Position numbers and translations under genes: made by a program. This document shows, in pieces, positions 1 through 8,190 of a stretch of DNA of 12,498 nt. Numbering within the stretch: the stretch's first letter is position 1; each line of letters starts with the position of its first letter. The DNA comes from Clostridia bacterium (GTDB lineage: Bacteria; Bacillota_A; Clostridia; Oscillospirales; CAG-272), in contig JAFXNX010000274.1 of assembly GCA_017529175.1 (NCBI GenBank), forward strand, positions 1 to 12,498, given 5' to 3'. Below the pieces are notes generated by a model. The model was not told the DNA's origin. It did not search any database and worked only from the letters and a program-made list of their open reading frames with translations.

Positions 1-2256
1 ACTGCCGTCCTCATAAAGCGTCCATGCGTAATCGTCGGTTTTGACCTGGATGGCGGAGATGCCCGAATCTGCCGCAGGCTCGGAAAAACCGGGAACAGAT
101 TCATACGCCACCGCGCGGATATATAAATGGTTTCCTTGTGTTCCGCCGGGAGCGAACGCTCTGCCCATAGTATACACATAAAACCCATTAGAAGCGCTAT
201 ACGATATACCGGAATCTGTCTGGAATGAAGCGTCCGTATATAATTTTTGAACCAAAGAAGCTTCCGGATCGGTTACCGTTACCTTCAGCCCGAATTTATT
301 GCCGGCGGTAACGGAGATGGTAACGATACCGTTTGCATCCGGAGTCTGCGCCACGAAAGAGGCGGCATTAGTATAATCAGTGGAATAAGAAACTGATACG
401 GATGAAGGGACGTGGATGTACATATCCCAGGTTCCGTCTGTTGATTTATCAACAAATTTCGAAACGTAAGTCGCGTCTTCGGTCGCGACGAAGTCGCTCA
501 TTAAATTATAGTTTGAAGAAGCAGAAGTACCATTGTTTATTTTGCAATCAGGCACCAGGACCTCTTCGTTATTGACGACCTTATACCAGCCGTCGGCTAT
601 GTATGTAGTCGGAGCCTTGGACGTGGATTTGATTTCGTAGATCCGAGAGCCGTAAGGCACTTTTCCATTGGTGGCGGTCACCGTTTTATTTTGGTTTCCG
701 AAGAAGTACGTGACCGTAGGCGTATTGCCCATGGTGGAGTTGTTAACCGACGTGTTGATAGTAACGTACGGGATCTCATCAAGTACGGCAATATCTTTGA
801 ACGTTCCGGTATCATTTGGATAGGAGGTGCTATTCTTATTTACAAAACCCCAATATACCGAATCACCTGCGTTGACCTGAACGTATTTTACGAAAACCTT
901 TTTATAGTAAGAGGCAGAGTTTGTCAGATAATGATCATAACCTGCGGAAGAATATTGTGATATTGACGTATAATTGGATCTCGTCAGCTCATCATTAATA
1001 CCATAATAAAAAATGTACTGGGAAGACGTGTAATGAGCATCAGCAGAATAGTATACTCTCATATAACCGCTCTTAGCGGCGGTCATCTTTAATATGCTGA
1101 TAGTATTATCATAAGTCTTACAAGTCAAGGTTCCGTCTTCGGCGACAGCGGGAGCGTTGACTCCCCTTGACTGGATGCTGGAGATTCCTTCGTACTCATG
1201 GTCGATGGTGACCCAGCCGTCATACTGCGCTTTGCACCAGTATTCGACGTTTGAGGTACTGATAGTATCCGTCTTATCCTTAGTGGTATTTTGGCCGGAA
1301 GTAAGCGCAGAATCAGTAAACCAACCCATGAAAACGTAGTCGGTATCGAGAGTGAGGGTCAGCGCGATTTTGTCGTCCTGCCAGAGTCCCGTGATAACGC
1401 CGTCCGCGGGAAGCGCTGTCGCCGCGGTCGTACTACCCTCGCGAGTGCGCTTATAAGTTGCGCTTACGTGCTCGGGAAGATGATACGTCGCGGTAAGATC
1501 CTTGACCTTTGCGTCAAACTTCGCCACAAGCTCAACGTCAGCCGATACCGTGAAGGTATAGGTTGTGCTTGTGGATACTCTGCTCGCGCCGTCATACCAT
1601 CCGTTGAAGCGGAAACCGCTTGCGGGAGTGGCTTTTACCGTAACGGATCCGGTTTTGACAGCCTGTCCGTCCGTAACGCCGGAGGTAATCACGGCAGTAC
1701 CTGCGTTTGTATCTTCGCTCGATACAGAGACCGCGCAGTACTCGACAGCGGCTGTCGAAATGTTACGAAGCCACATAGTGTCGCTGCCGGAGTTTCCGCT
1801 GCTATCTTTATAATATACAATGTAAAGAGACTGGCCCGCGCTCACCGCGACCGAGAAGGGCGTCCAGTCCTTAGTCCCGGAGAAGCCTTTACCTCCGTAG
1901 ATATTGCCTGAAACATTGTTGACCTGCTCGGTGAGACTGTAACTCAAGTAGTCCCAGTTACCCTCAGAGCTGATCTTAGCCTCAAAACTCAAGATGCACG
2001 CCTCTGAGGGTGTGATCTTAAGTCCGCTGGTCTTTGAACCTGCACCTTGGTTTGAGGAGGCGAATTCGCCGCCCGAGTAAGTCATGGGATATGCTTTGCT
2101 GGTCTGGATAGTAAGACCTGCTATCTCGGGATAACCCGTCCCGTCGATCCAGTCCGACGCCGCGGCGTAGGAGATGAAGCTTAAGGGCATCATCATAACC
2201 GCGATCAGGACTGCCAATACTTTATAAAAAGCATTGGTTCTCTTAGAATTTTGCAT
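1..2256 (-). CDS. Large secreted surface protein with InlB-type repeat (N-terminal 752 residues, continues past left edge)
   Basis: The frame is open from the ATG at 2256 to base 1 with no stop, so the C-terminus is missing. The start is preceded by AAAGGA about 8 nt upstream. Residues 1-33 form a signal peptide: basic NSKR, a hydrophobic core around residues 11-29, and a likely cut after SYAAA. Residues about 34-165 look like a beta-sandwich, carbohydrate-binding-like domain (pattern YYKDSSGNSGSDTMW). Residues about 172-243 match the divergent InlB B-repeat pattern (GSVTVKATPASGFRFNGW, then ADVELVAKF). A second related unit follows around 244-340 (VFMGWFTDS), then a longer Tyr/Ser/Thr-rich beta region. 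No catalytic motif is visible. By family knowledge such proteins are extracellular adhesins or matrix components; the exact role is inferred. It is last in a gene row with the 1856-residue protein and the small DVIATS peptide, behind a 136-bp spacer. How it is anchored cannot be judged without the C-terminus. Confidence 0.9.
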   Translation of the reverse strand, partial: MQNSKRTNAFYKVLAVLIAVMMMPLSFISYAAASDWIDGTGYPEIAGLTIQTSKAYPMTYSGGEFASSNQGAGSKTSGLKITPSEACILSFEAKISSEGNWDYLSYSLTEQVNNVSGNIYGGKGFSGTKDWTPFSVAVSAGQSLYIVYYKDSSGNSGSDTMWLRNISTAAVEYCAVSVSSEDTNAGTAVITSGVTDGQAVKTGSVTVKATPASGFRFNGWYDGASRVSTSTTYTFTVSADVELVAKFDAKVKDLTATYHLPEHVSATYKRTREGSTTAATALPADGVITGLWQDDKIALTLTLDTDYVFMGWFTDSALTSGQNTTKDKTDTISTSNVEYWCKAQYDGWVTIDHEYEGISSIQSRGVNAPAVAEDGTLTCKTYDNTISILKMTAAKSGYMRVYYSADAHYTSSQYIFYYGINDELTRSNYTSISQYSSAGYDHYLTNSASYYKKVFVKYVQVNAGDSVYWGFVNKNSTSYPNDTGTFKDIAVLDEIPYVTINTSVNNSTMGNTPTVTYFFGNQNKTVTATNGKVPYGSRIYEIKSTSKAPTTYIADGWYKVVNNEEVLVPDCKINNGTSASSNYNLMSDFVATEDATYVSKFVDKSTDGTWDMYIHVPSSVSVSYSTDYTNAASFVAQTPDANGIVTISVTAGNKFGLKVTVTDPEASLVQKLYTDASFQTDSGISYSASNGFYVYTMGRAFAPGGTQGNHLYIRAVAYESVPGFSEPAADSGISAIQVKTDDYAWTLYEDGS

Positions 2257-2306
2257 TTTTGTGTTCCTTTCTTGTTGTAGTGCTTCTTGTGAGTCATTTA
2301 TATAAT

Positions 2307-2321
2307 AAGGTAATAAACCTT
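2307..2321 (-). other. Small AT-rich hairpin in the leader of the left-edge gene
   Basis: AAGGT and ACCTT flank a 5-nt loop in the spacer before the left-edge secreted protein. The stem is only 5 bp and would be weak. It sits about 50 nt upstream of the ATG. It could help shape the mRNA leader, or be chance in AT-rich sequence. Confidence 0.25.
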
Positions 2322-2341
2322 TATTTTTCGCTTTCTGCCCG

Positions 2342-2381
2342 GGCTGACGGGATATGACGCTGTGACGTGACCTCGTCAGCC
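2342..2381 (-). other. Intergenic hairpin with TGACG repeats, not a canonical terminator
   Basis: GGCTGACG (2342-2349) pairs perfectly with CGTCAGCC (2374-2381). Two more G-C pairs (2350-2351 with 2371-2372) can form if base 2373 is bulged out. The top strand also carries TGACG three times (2345, 2355, 2363). The hairpin begins 12 nt after the stop of the 49-residue peptide gene and about 85 nt before the next start. There is no T-run after the stem on either strand, so a standard intrinsic terminator is unlikely. An mRNA-stabilising or processing stem within an operon, or a protein-binding site, would fit; both are inference. Confidence 0.55.
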
Positions 2382-2392
2382 TGTCGCTCGGA

Positions 2393-2542
2393 TCAGATTA
2401 TCATCTCGTATTCATCCGGATCGGGATTTGAATATACAGAGGTGGCGATCACGTCGGACGAGTTGAAAGCCGTTACTTCAAGCTCTAAGGGAACGTATAC
2501 TTCTTTATTCTCATGTGAAGTTTCTCTGATTTTTTCCATCAT
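2393..2542 (-). CDS. 49-residue acidic peptide with a DVIATS motif, unknown function
   Basis: This short ORF starts at tandem ATG codons (2542 and 2539) behind a perfect AAAGGAG (2554-2560). Spacing is 11 nt to the first ATG, which I chose. It ends with TGA at 2393. Its ribosome site begins only about 20 nt after the stop of the 1856-residue surface protein, so translation within the same message is likely. The peptide has 11 acidic and 3 basic residues, no signal peptide and no membrane segment. The core reads VPLELEVTAFNSSDVIATS, followed by an acidic tail PDPDEYEMII. I recognise this plan, a short basic/acidic head, an xxLEVxxF strand and DVI(A/T)TS, from many small unannotated clostridial proteins, but I know no assigned function. 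It could be a secreted-protein partner, a modified-peptide precursor or a regulator. That the gene is real rests on its ribosome site, placement and motif. Confidence 0.72.
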   Translation of the reverse strand: MMEKIRETSHENKEVYVPLELEVTAFNSSDVIATSVYSNPDPDEYEMII

Positions 2543-2577
2543 TATTTATATAACTCCTTTCACGCGATAACAGGCGA

Positions 2578-5500
2578 TCAATGGAAGTATGCGTTTGCAG
2601 CCTGATTGTACCAGTACGTCGCCTCTGCGAGCTTATAGTTTGCGGAATCGGGAGAATACTTCTCCATTACTTTCTTCACGAAATCAAGCGCGGAGAAGTA
2701 ATAGTGAGTAGTGCCGATCACAAAGTCCTGAAGCTCGTCAAGCTCCGCTGCCGGAATATTTGTTTTTTCTATGTAGTAGTACGGCGCCTTGCTGTCGTTG
2801 AATCCGTCCGCATAGCTTCCGAATACGCCCCCGTCGCTTACCGAATAGTAGTGACGGAGCGTGCACTCGGAGAGGAATACGAGACTGGACGAGTAATAAT
2901 TCAAGCCGTAAGCGGATGTGCCCTCCGTCATATCGCTCGCAGTCTTTCCGCCGTTCTCGGGACAGATCGCTATCGCCGCGGCGACGTCGTCCGCGTCCGC
3001 TGCCGACATCGTATAGTCAATGCCGTTGTTTGCAAGGATCGTATCGGTACGGCCGAACGCCTCCTGCGCCTTTGCGCCGTAATCGAGCATCGCCTTTACA
3101 AGTGTGACGAGTTCATCGGTCGCTCCGGGCATATTGAGTATCTGAAGCGCGTAGTCGCGAACGCTGAAGTCGTCGGTCTCCGTCTGGACTACGCCGTCTA
3201 TCGTGACGACCGCGTGGACGGGATACGTCATCTCCGCCGCGGGGAGGTTGAGCGGGATCTTGAAGCCCCTTCCGTCTACCCAGTCTCTCGACCTGACCGT
3301 AAACGCTTCGGATTTCTCGCCGTCTCGCCACGTATATGTGATGACCGTGCCGTCCGATATCTGCTCATCGGTCAGATTGAGGTAGAAATTAAGGTCTATG
3401 TTTCCGTTAAGCGTTATACTGTGACCCGTGAAGAGTCCCAGGTTCTTGTCGCTGACATTTATGCTGATCATCGCTCCGCTTGTTATACCTGTAAGCTCAA
3501 GAGTCTTTTCATTTGCCGAAAGAGACGGCGTCAGCTTGTTGCTCTGAAGCACTTCGATCTCGTAATCTGTCGACGCCGTATCGACGACGGCGTAACTGTC
3601 AGTCGAGCCGGTGATGAATTTTTTATATTCTTCCGTGCCGTTAAAGGTCTTAACGGTCCAGTTTACTATCGCGTCATACTCGCGCTCCGTTACGGTGACT
3701 GTCACCGTTCCGGCGGAAATACCTGTCAGAACGATCTCGTCGCGGAAGTCGGCAAGCGCATCGTTTCCGAAACGTGAATTTCTCCAGCGCGCGTTATTAA
3801 GCGTCGCGCTGCCCGCTGCGAATTCGACCGCCGTTATAACGTGGGACGAAGCGGGTTCGTAGAAGACCTCGCCTCCCGCAACGAAAATGCTGCGTCCGTC
3901 CTCGTCGACGTATATCGGACCGGAGAGGACGTTATGACTTGCATCCTCGAACGTCACGACGGACACGTACCTTACGACTGTCAGAGTGACTGTCGGCTCT
4001 CCGTCGATATTTGAGAGCGCAAACCTCGTTTTGCTCGAGGTGTCGGTTGTCGCGGCGCCTCCGTTGTAGCTTGCCTGATAACTTCTTATTACGTAATTCG
4101 ACGCTGTGTTGTATTCGTCGGAGTCGCCCGCGACGTAGTGTATGACGGTCGCGGCGTCGTCCCCTTCGCGAACGATCCACGTCACGCGGTTGTCGTAAGC
4201 GCGCAGCGTCACGTAAACGTCGGCATTGCTGTTTCCGAGTCCCGTAACGGTAAAGTTCTCCCAGCCGAGTGAGACGTCGGCGGCGTTGAGGGTGTCGTTT
4301 GCGGGTCCCGTGACAGTCGCGCCGCTTACCGCGGTGACTACCTTGCCCGCTTCTGCCGTGTACGCAAGCGTCGTTGCGCCGAGCGGCAGGTATTCGTATC
4401 TTTCCGTGATGTCTGCTCCGAGCGTTTCGTGGAAGGTGACGATGCTGCGGAACGAGAGCGTTCCTGCGCTGATCTCAACGTCGGAGGAGACGTTCGTCAC
4501 GTGAAGCACCGCTCTGCCGTCAGGCGTTGCGTTGACAGACGCGTCGACTGCCGTTCCTTCTATTGCGAGATCAACGTAAGCGACGTTTTGAGGAAGCGTC
4601 AAGCTTGCCTCGCCGTCCGCGTCGACGTACTCGACCTTTACTTCACTATTATCAAGTCTGAAGCTTACCGCGTAGTCGTAAGGGGTAAGAGCAACCGTGA
4701 CGAGGTTGTCGGTGTGCGTCGTGCCGCTGACCGTCAGCGTGCGCTGTTCGTTCGACGCGACAGCCGAAACGTTCGCGTCCGCAACGTACTCGACGCCGTC
4801 AAGGTAGGACGCCGAGCAGTTTGCCTCGTCGAATATGTATCTGCCTGCGGCGACAAGCTCGATAGTGTCGCCGTTATTTATAAATCTGTCGGGGAACGTC
4901 TCGTTTGCGCCGACGGCTTCAAACGCGACTCTCTGGTCATATCTCGTAAGATCGACGTCTGCCGTGATTCCTGTATCGGAAATTCCCGTGAGCGTCAATG
5001 TAAGTCCGTCCGCCGTCGCAGTGATACCTGCGGGAACGCTGACGTCAGCAGAGGATGCCGCAACGTACCACGCATCATTTGCGATCTGCGGGATCGCGAA
5101 GGTGCAGTCGGTGTTCCCTGTTGCGACTCTTGAATAATACGTCGCTTGATTTGCGCCGCCGTAGTTGAGGTTCCACGTCACAAGGACGAACTCTGTGGAA
5201 GTGACAAGAGATGCGCGAATGTCGCTCTTAATACAGGAGATCTCAAGCGCCGTCTCTGACGCCGTATATGACGGGATCGCCGTGACGTCAGCGGGATCTC
5301 CCGCCTCGTCTGTGACAACACAGCTCTGAACGGACGCGACGACCGTATCGCGGTATTCGTCGCTCTCTCCCGTAACGTAGTGAGCGTAGGGCGACGCGCT
5401 GTTGACAGTCCAGATGACTCTGTGATCGTATGATCTTGTCGTAAGGTCAACGGTGGTATTCGAGTTGACGTTTGCAAGTGAGATCGTCTCCCAGCCGTCC

Positions 5501-8148
5501 GCTATCGCGTTGGCGTAGAGCGTTCCCGAGTCAGTCCAACCGCCCGAGACCGTCACTTCCTCGGAACCCTCTGCGGTTTTGCTGTACGCGGTGATAACTG
5601 AGCGTTCTCCCGCTTGAGAGAGCGCTGACGTATCGAAAACGTCGGTGGTCTGTACCGCGTGATAGTGAGTCGCCACGGTGTTTGCGCCGTTATTGTATGC
5701 GACTGTGTATTTGTACCAGTAGTAGCCGTCTCCGAGATCCGCCGTCGTATACGTTCCGGCTTCAATGTTGTTTTCACGGCTGAAGGACGCGGTATCCGTA
5801 ACACTTTCGGAAAGATCGGCGATCGGCGCCTTGAAAACTTCCCAGTTCGTGACGCGTGTGTACTGGCTCTGGTTGGACACCGTTCCGGGTATCTCGTAAA
5901 GGAAATCGGTATTTGCGGAGTAGCTCATATAGGATGACAGATTGATGCACGCGTTTTCACCGGGAACGATGCTTCCCGAATGGTCGTCGCTCTCAAATAT
6001 CTTGAGCCCTTCGTCAATGTTTACCGTACCGTCAAGATATACCTTTGCGTCCTCGGTCGGCTCGATCAGCTGTCCGCCGTTGAGGACGAATTCGCAGTTC
6101 TGTCTGCGGCGCATCTCGTCGCGCGCCCACGATTGCTGATACGTTGACGCGGAGTAGAGGTAGAGCGATCTGTGCATATTCACCGTCGCGTCCTCCGCAA
6201 CGAACATCTTGAAGCCCGGCAGACATTTGAGCGAGCAGTAAACGTCGACTGTCGCGTCGTTGTTGATTATAATGTTAATTCCTTCATTGATGGGAAGGGT
6301 CTTGCCCTCCGTGTCAAGCGAGAACGAGCCGAGCTGGACCTTGAGGTTCTTGACCTTCGCGTGTCCCTCGGAGATATCAAGAATAAATACGTCGTTTTCA
6401 ACGTCGTAGTCCGTGATGAACACGCAGTCGCTCTGCATGACGATGAGAGATTCTATATTGTTGTTATCTGTGACCAGCGCTGTCTCCGCTTCCATAAACG
6501 TGTCTCCGGCGAAAAGCATCGCTTTGCCGTAAAGCTCGGAGCCGTATTTGAAGACCGTGGTCGCAAGAATGTTGTTGAAATAGTAAACGTTGAGCGCGAG
6601 CTCGTTATTGTTTGAGCCCTGAAGGGACGCGGTACCGCCGCGGAAGTCGTTGAGCTGTAAGAAGACGTATACGTCCGCGTCGTCTTCGACCGTCACCTTG
6701 CCGTTGCCGTTACCCGCGGTATGTACGGTGGGGTCGTAGATATATCCGCGCGCGTGAAGCACTCCGAATACGTCAATATCGCCGCCCATGAGCTTTACGG
6801 CTCCGCACTTTGCACCGACCTCGCCCATGATCTTTCCGCCGCCGCCTGTCGTGTGCTGCTGCGCTCCGACGATCATCGTGCCGTCGACGACGACTTCCGT
6901 ACCCGTGCCCAGCACGAGCGTGGAATAAGCGGTTGTGTAAGAGGAAGCGTGATCAGTGCTGTTTGATCTTCCCGTCACGGTAGTATCGTAAGTTCCGTTC
7001 GATCTCTTTGCATAAGGAACGAGAAAAGTGTAGCCGTCAGGTACTATATATTTGATCTTGCCGCCTGTCGACTTCACGTATTCGCCGTCGGAGGAAAGCA
7101 AGTTTCCTGCGAGCGTCGTCGGGAGCGAGTGCTCTCCGGCAAGAAGGATAACGGTGTAGTCTTCAAAATAGGCCGCTGTGCTGAAAGCTTCTTCCCACGT
7201 GAAGCACTCGATACCGCTGCCCGTCGCAAAGTTGTATCCAGAGTTCTCGTCGCAGAAATAAGGCGCGACCGTGGAACCGGGGAGTTTATTGAGTATTACG
7301 CCGTTTTCGGATGAGAAGATGACAGATCCGTCGCTCACCCAGTATGCGAATCGGTTGCCCGTGTCAGCCGTTGCGGTAAGAGTTACCGGCTGCGACAAGT
7401 CGATCGCGATCATCTGATCCTCTGTGATCTGATAAGTAGTTCCGTTTGCCGCTACAACATAGCTGCCGCCCGCGGCTGTTTTGAACGTAACGCTCTGACT
7501 TGCATTTGCGACTGCGGTTATATCGGAGACTGTCACATCGCCCTTGCTTCCCGATTTGCTCGCCGCGTTGACTACGATCTCCACGGATTCTCCCGCTGCA
7601 AGCGTCTTGCTGAAGCTTTGACCAGAGGCGTTCGCCGCGCTGAGTGTTACTCCGTCTACGGAGACCGTTCCGGTGTTGCCTGTCGAATAAGAGTAATTAA
7701 ATCCGAGCTCCATCGCAAATCCCGTGGTGTTTGTAAGAGTCAGCGTGCTGACTACCGCGGGGTAATACGATGTATTTTTCGATTCATCCGCATTGTAATA
7801 CCTTATCTGCGACGATTCGGCGTAAAAATGCACGGCACCGTCGGTGAACGTGTAATAGTTTTTACCTTTGAACGTATCGTACTGATTGACGTGAGACGCG
7901 TTCTCATATCCTTCGTGAACATGGTCATACTCTGTACCGGACTTTGTAAAATTCTCGGTAAACGTATAGCCCCACGTCACCGAAAGGCCGTCGATATCCA
8001 CGTCGTCGGAAAGGTCGTACGTCGTGAATCCGTCCGACGCCATGACCCTTATCGGTACGAGCGTCACGGCGCAGTTCAGCACCATCAGTACTGCGCAAAG
8101 TATGCTGATAAACTTGATCTTACTGCTGATTCTTGTTGTACTTGTCAC
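2578..8148 (-). CDS. Giant secreted surface protein (1856 residues) with beta-helix-like region, nine beta modules and clostridial C-terminal domain
   Basis: The start is GTG at 8148, preceded by GGAGG at 8 nt; this decides the start. Residues 1-37 are a signal peptide (hydrophobic 12-31, likely cut after VMA). Residues about 50-215 form a beta-rich head. Residues about 320-760 are Gly/Asn-rich short strands (such as GGGKIMGEVGAKCGAVKLMG) typical of a right-handed beta-helix. Residues 812 to about 1567 are nine tandem modules described separately. Residues about 1570-1856 form a compact domain (GHSITLNGNIDLNFYLNL, LVTLVKAMLDYGAKAQ, CTLRHYYSV, YYFSALDFV) that I recognise as recurrent at the ends of gut clostridial surface proteins; I know no name for it. 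There is no LPXTG motif and no C-terminal membrane helix, so attachment is unexplained. No catalytic site is visible. It lies 42 nt after the 698-residue gene and 35 nt before the DVIATS peptide, consistent with one operon. A structural or adhesive extracellular role is inferred. Confidence 0.95.
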   Translation of the reverse strand: MTSTTRISSKIKFISILCAVLMVLNCAVTLVPIRVMASDGFTTYDLSDDVDIDGLSVTWGYTFTENFTKSGTEYDHVHEGYENASHVNQYDTFKGKNYYTFTDGAVHFYAESSQIRYYNADESKNTSYYPAVVSTLTLTNTTGFAMELGFNYSYSTGNTGTVSVDGVTLSAANASGQSFSKTLAAGESVEIVVNAASKSGSKGDVTVSDITAVANASQSVTFKTAAGGSYVVAANGTTYQITEDQMIAIDLSQPVTLTATADTGNRFAYWVSDGSVIFSSENGVILNKLPGSTVAPYFCDENSGYNFATGSGIECFTWEEAFSTAAYFEDYTVILLAGEHSLPTTLAGNLLSSDGEYVKSTGGKIKYIVPDGYTFLVPYAKRSNGTYDTTVTGRSNSTDHASSYTTAYSTLVLGTGTEVVVDGTMIVGAQQHTTGGGGKIMGEVGAKCGAVKLMGGDIDVFGVLHARGYIYDPTVHTAGNGNGKVTVEDDADVYVFLQLNDFRGGTASLQGSNNNELALNVYYFNNILATTVFKYGSELYGKAMLFAGDTFMEAETALVTDNNNIESLIVMQSDCVFITDYDVENDVFILDISEGHAKVKNLKVQLGSFSLDTEGKTLPINEGINIIINNDATVDVYCSLKCLPGFKMFVAEDATVNMHRSLYLYSASTYQQSWARDEMRRRQNCEFVLNGGQLIEPTEDAKVYLDGTVNIDEGLKIFESDDHSGSIVPGENACINLSSYMSYSANTDFLYEIPGTVSNQSQYTRVTNWEVFKAPIADLSESVTDTASFSRENNIEAGTYTTADLGDGYYWYKYTVAYNNGANTVATHYHAVQTTDVFDTSALSQAGERSVITAYSKTAEGSEEVTVSGGWTDSGTLYANAIADGWETISLANVNSNTTVDLTTRSYDHRVIWTVNSASPYAHYVTGESDEYRDTVVASVQSCVVTDEAGDPADVTAIPSYTASETALEISCIKSDIRASLVTSTEFVLVTWNLNYGGANQATYYSRVATGNTDCTFAIPQIANDAWYVAASSADVSVPAGITATADGLTLTLTGISDTGITADVDLTRYDQRVAFEAVGANETFPDRFINNGDTIELVAAGRYIFDEANCSASYLDGVEYVADANVSAVASNEQRTLTVSGTTHTDNLVTVALTPYDYAVSFRLDNSEVKVEYVDADGEASLTLPQNVAYVDLAIEGTAVDASVNATPDGRAVLHVTNVSSDVEISAGTLSFRSIVTFHETLGADITERYEYLPLGATTLAYTAEAGKVVTAVSGATVTGPANDTLNAADVSLGWENFTVTGLGNSNADVYVTLRAYDNRVTWIVREGDDAATVIHYVAGDSDEYNTASNYVIRSYQASYNGGAATTDTSSKTRFALSNIDGEPTVTLTVVRYVSVVTFEDASHNVLSGPIYVDEDGRSIFVAGGEVFYEPASSHVITAVEFAAGSATLNNARWRNSRFGNDALADFRDEIVLTGISAGTVTVTVTEREYDAIVNWTVKTFNGTEEYKKFITGSTDSYAVVDTASTDYEIEVLQSNKLTPSLSANEKTLELTGITSGAMISINVSDKNLGLFTGHSITLNGNIDLNFYLNLTDEQISDGTVITYTWRDGEKSEAFTVRSRDWVDGRGFKIPLNLPAAEMTYPVHAVVTIDGVVQTETDDFSVRDYALQILNMPGATDELVTLVKAMLDYGAKAQEAFGRTDTILANNGIDYTMSAADADDVAAAIAICPENGGKTASDMTEGTSAYGLNYYSSSLVFLSECTLRHYYSVSDGGVFGSYADGFNDSKAPYYYIEKTNIPAAELDELQDFVIGTTHYYFSALDFVKKVMEKYSPDSANYKLAEATYWYNQAANAYFH
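3450..5715 (-). repeat. Nine tandem degenerate protein modules within the 1856-residue surface protein
   Basis: The signature Y-x-x-x-V-x-[W/F/Y] or a close variant begins at residues 812, 907, 986, 1070, 1157, 1233, 1318, 1394 and 1491, so the period is 76-97 residues. Examples are YDHRVIW, YDQRVAF, YDYAVSF, YDNRVTW and YDAIVNW. Units often carry a second element such as YVTGESDEY, YVAGDSDEY or FITGSTDSY, and close with a strand such as LTLTGISDTG or IVLTGISAGT. DNA identity between units is low, so these are old duplications rather than a recent unstable array. An immunoglobulin-like or beta-grasp fold is an inference. Confidence 0.8.
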
Positions 8149-8190
8149 TTCTTTTTCCTCCGGTCAAATGATATCTGTCGTAATTTGTCT

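Noticed and set aside
2302..2330. Possible separate promoter (TATTAT) before the left-edge secreted-protein gene
   Set aside because: The -10-like box sits in AT-rich sequence and the place for a -35 reads CGAAAA; no credible match.
2581..3777. Long plus-strand frame of 398 codons opposite the C-terminal part of the giant surface protein
   Set aside because: It is rich in Arg, Val and Cys, lacks a ribosome site and any recognisable domain, and mirrors a clearly coding minus-strand frame with a signal peptide and known domain. It is a shadow of GC-biased codons.
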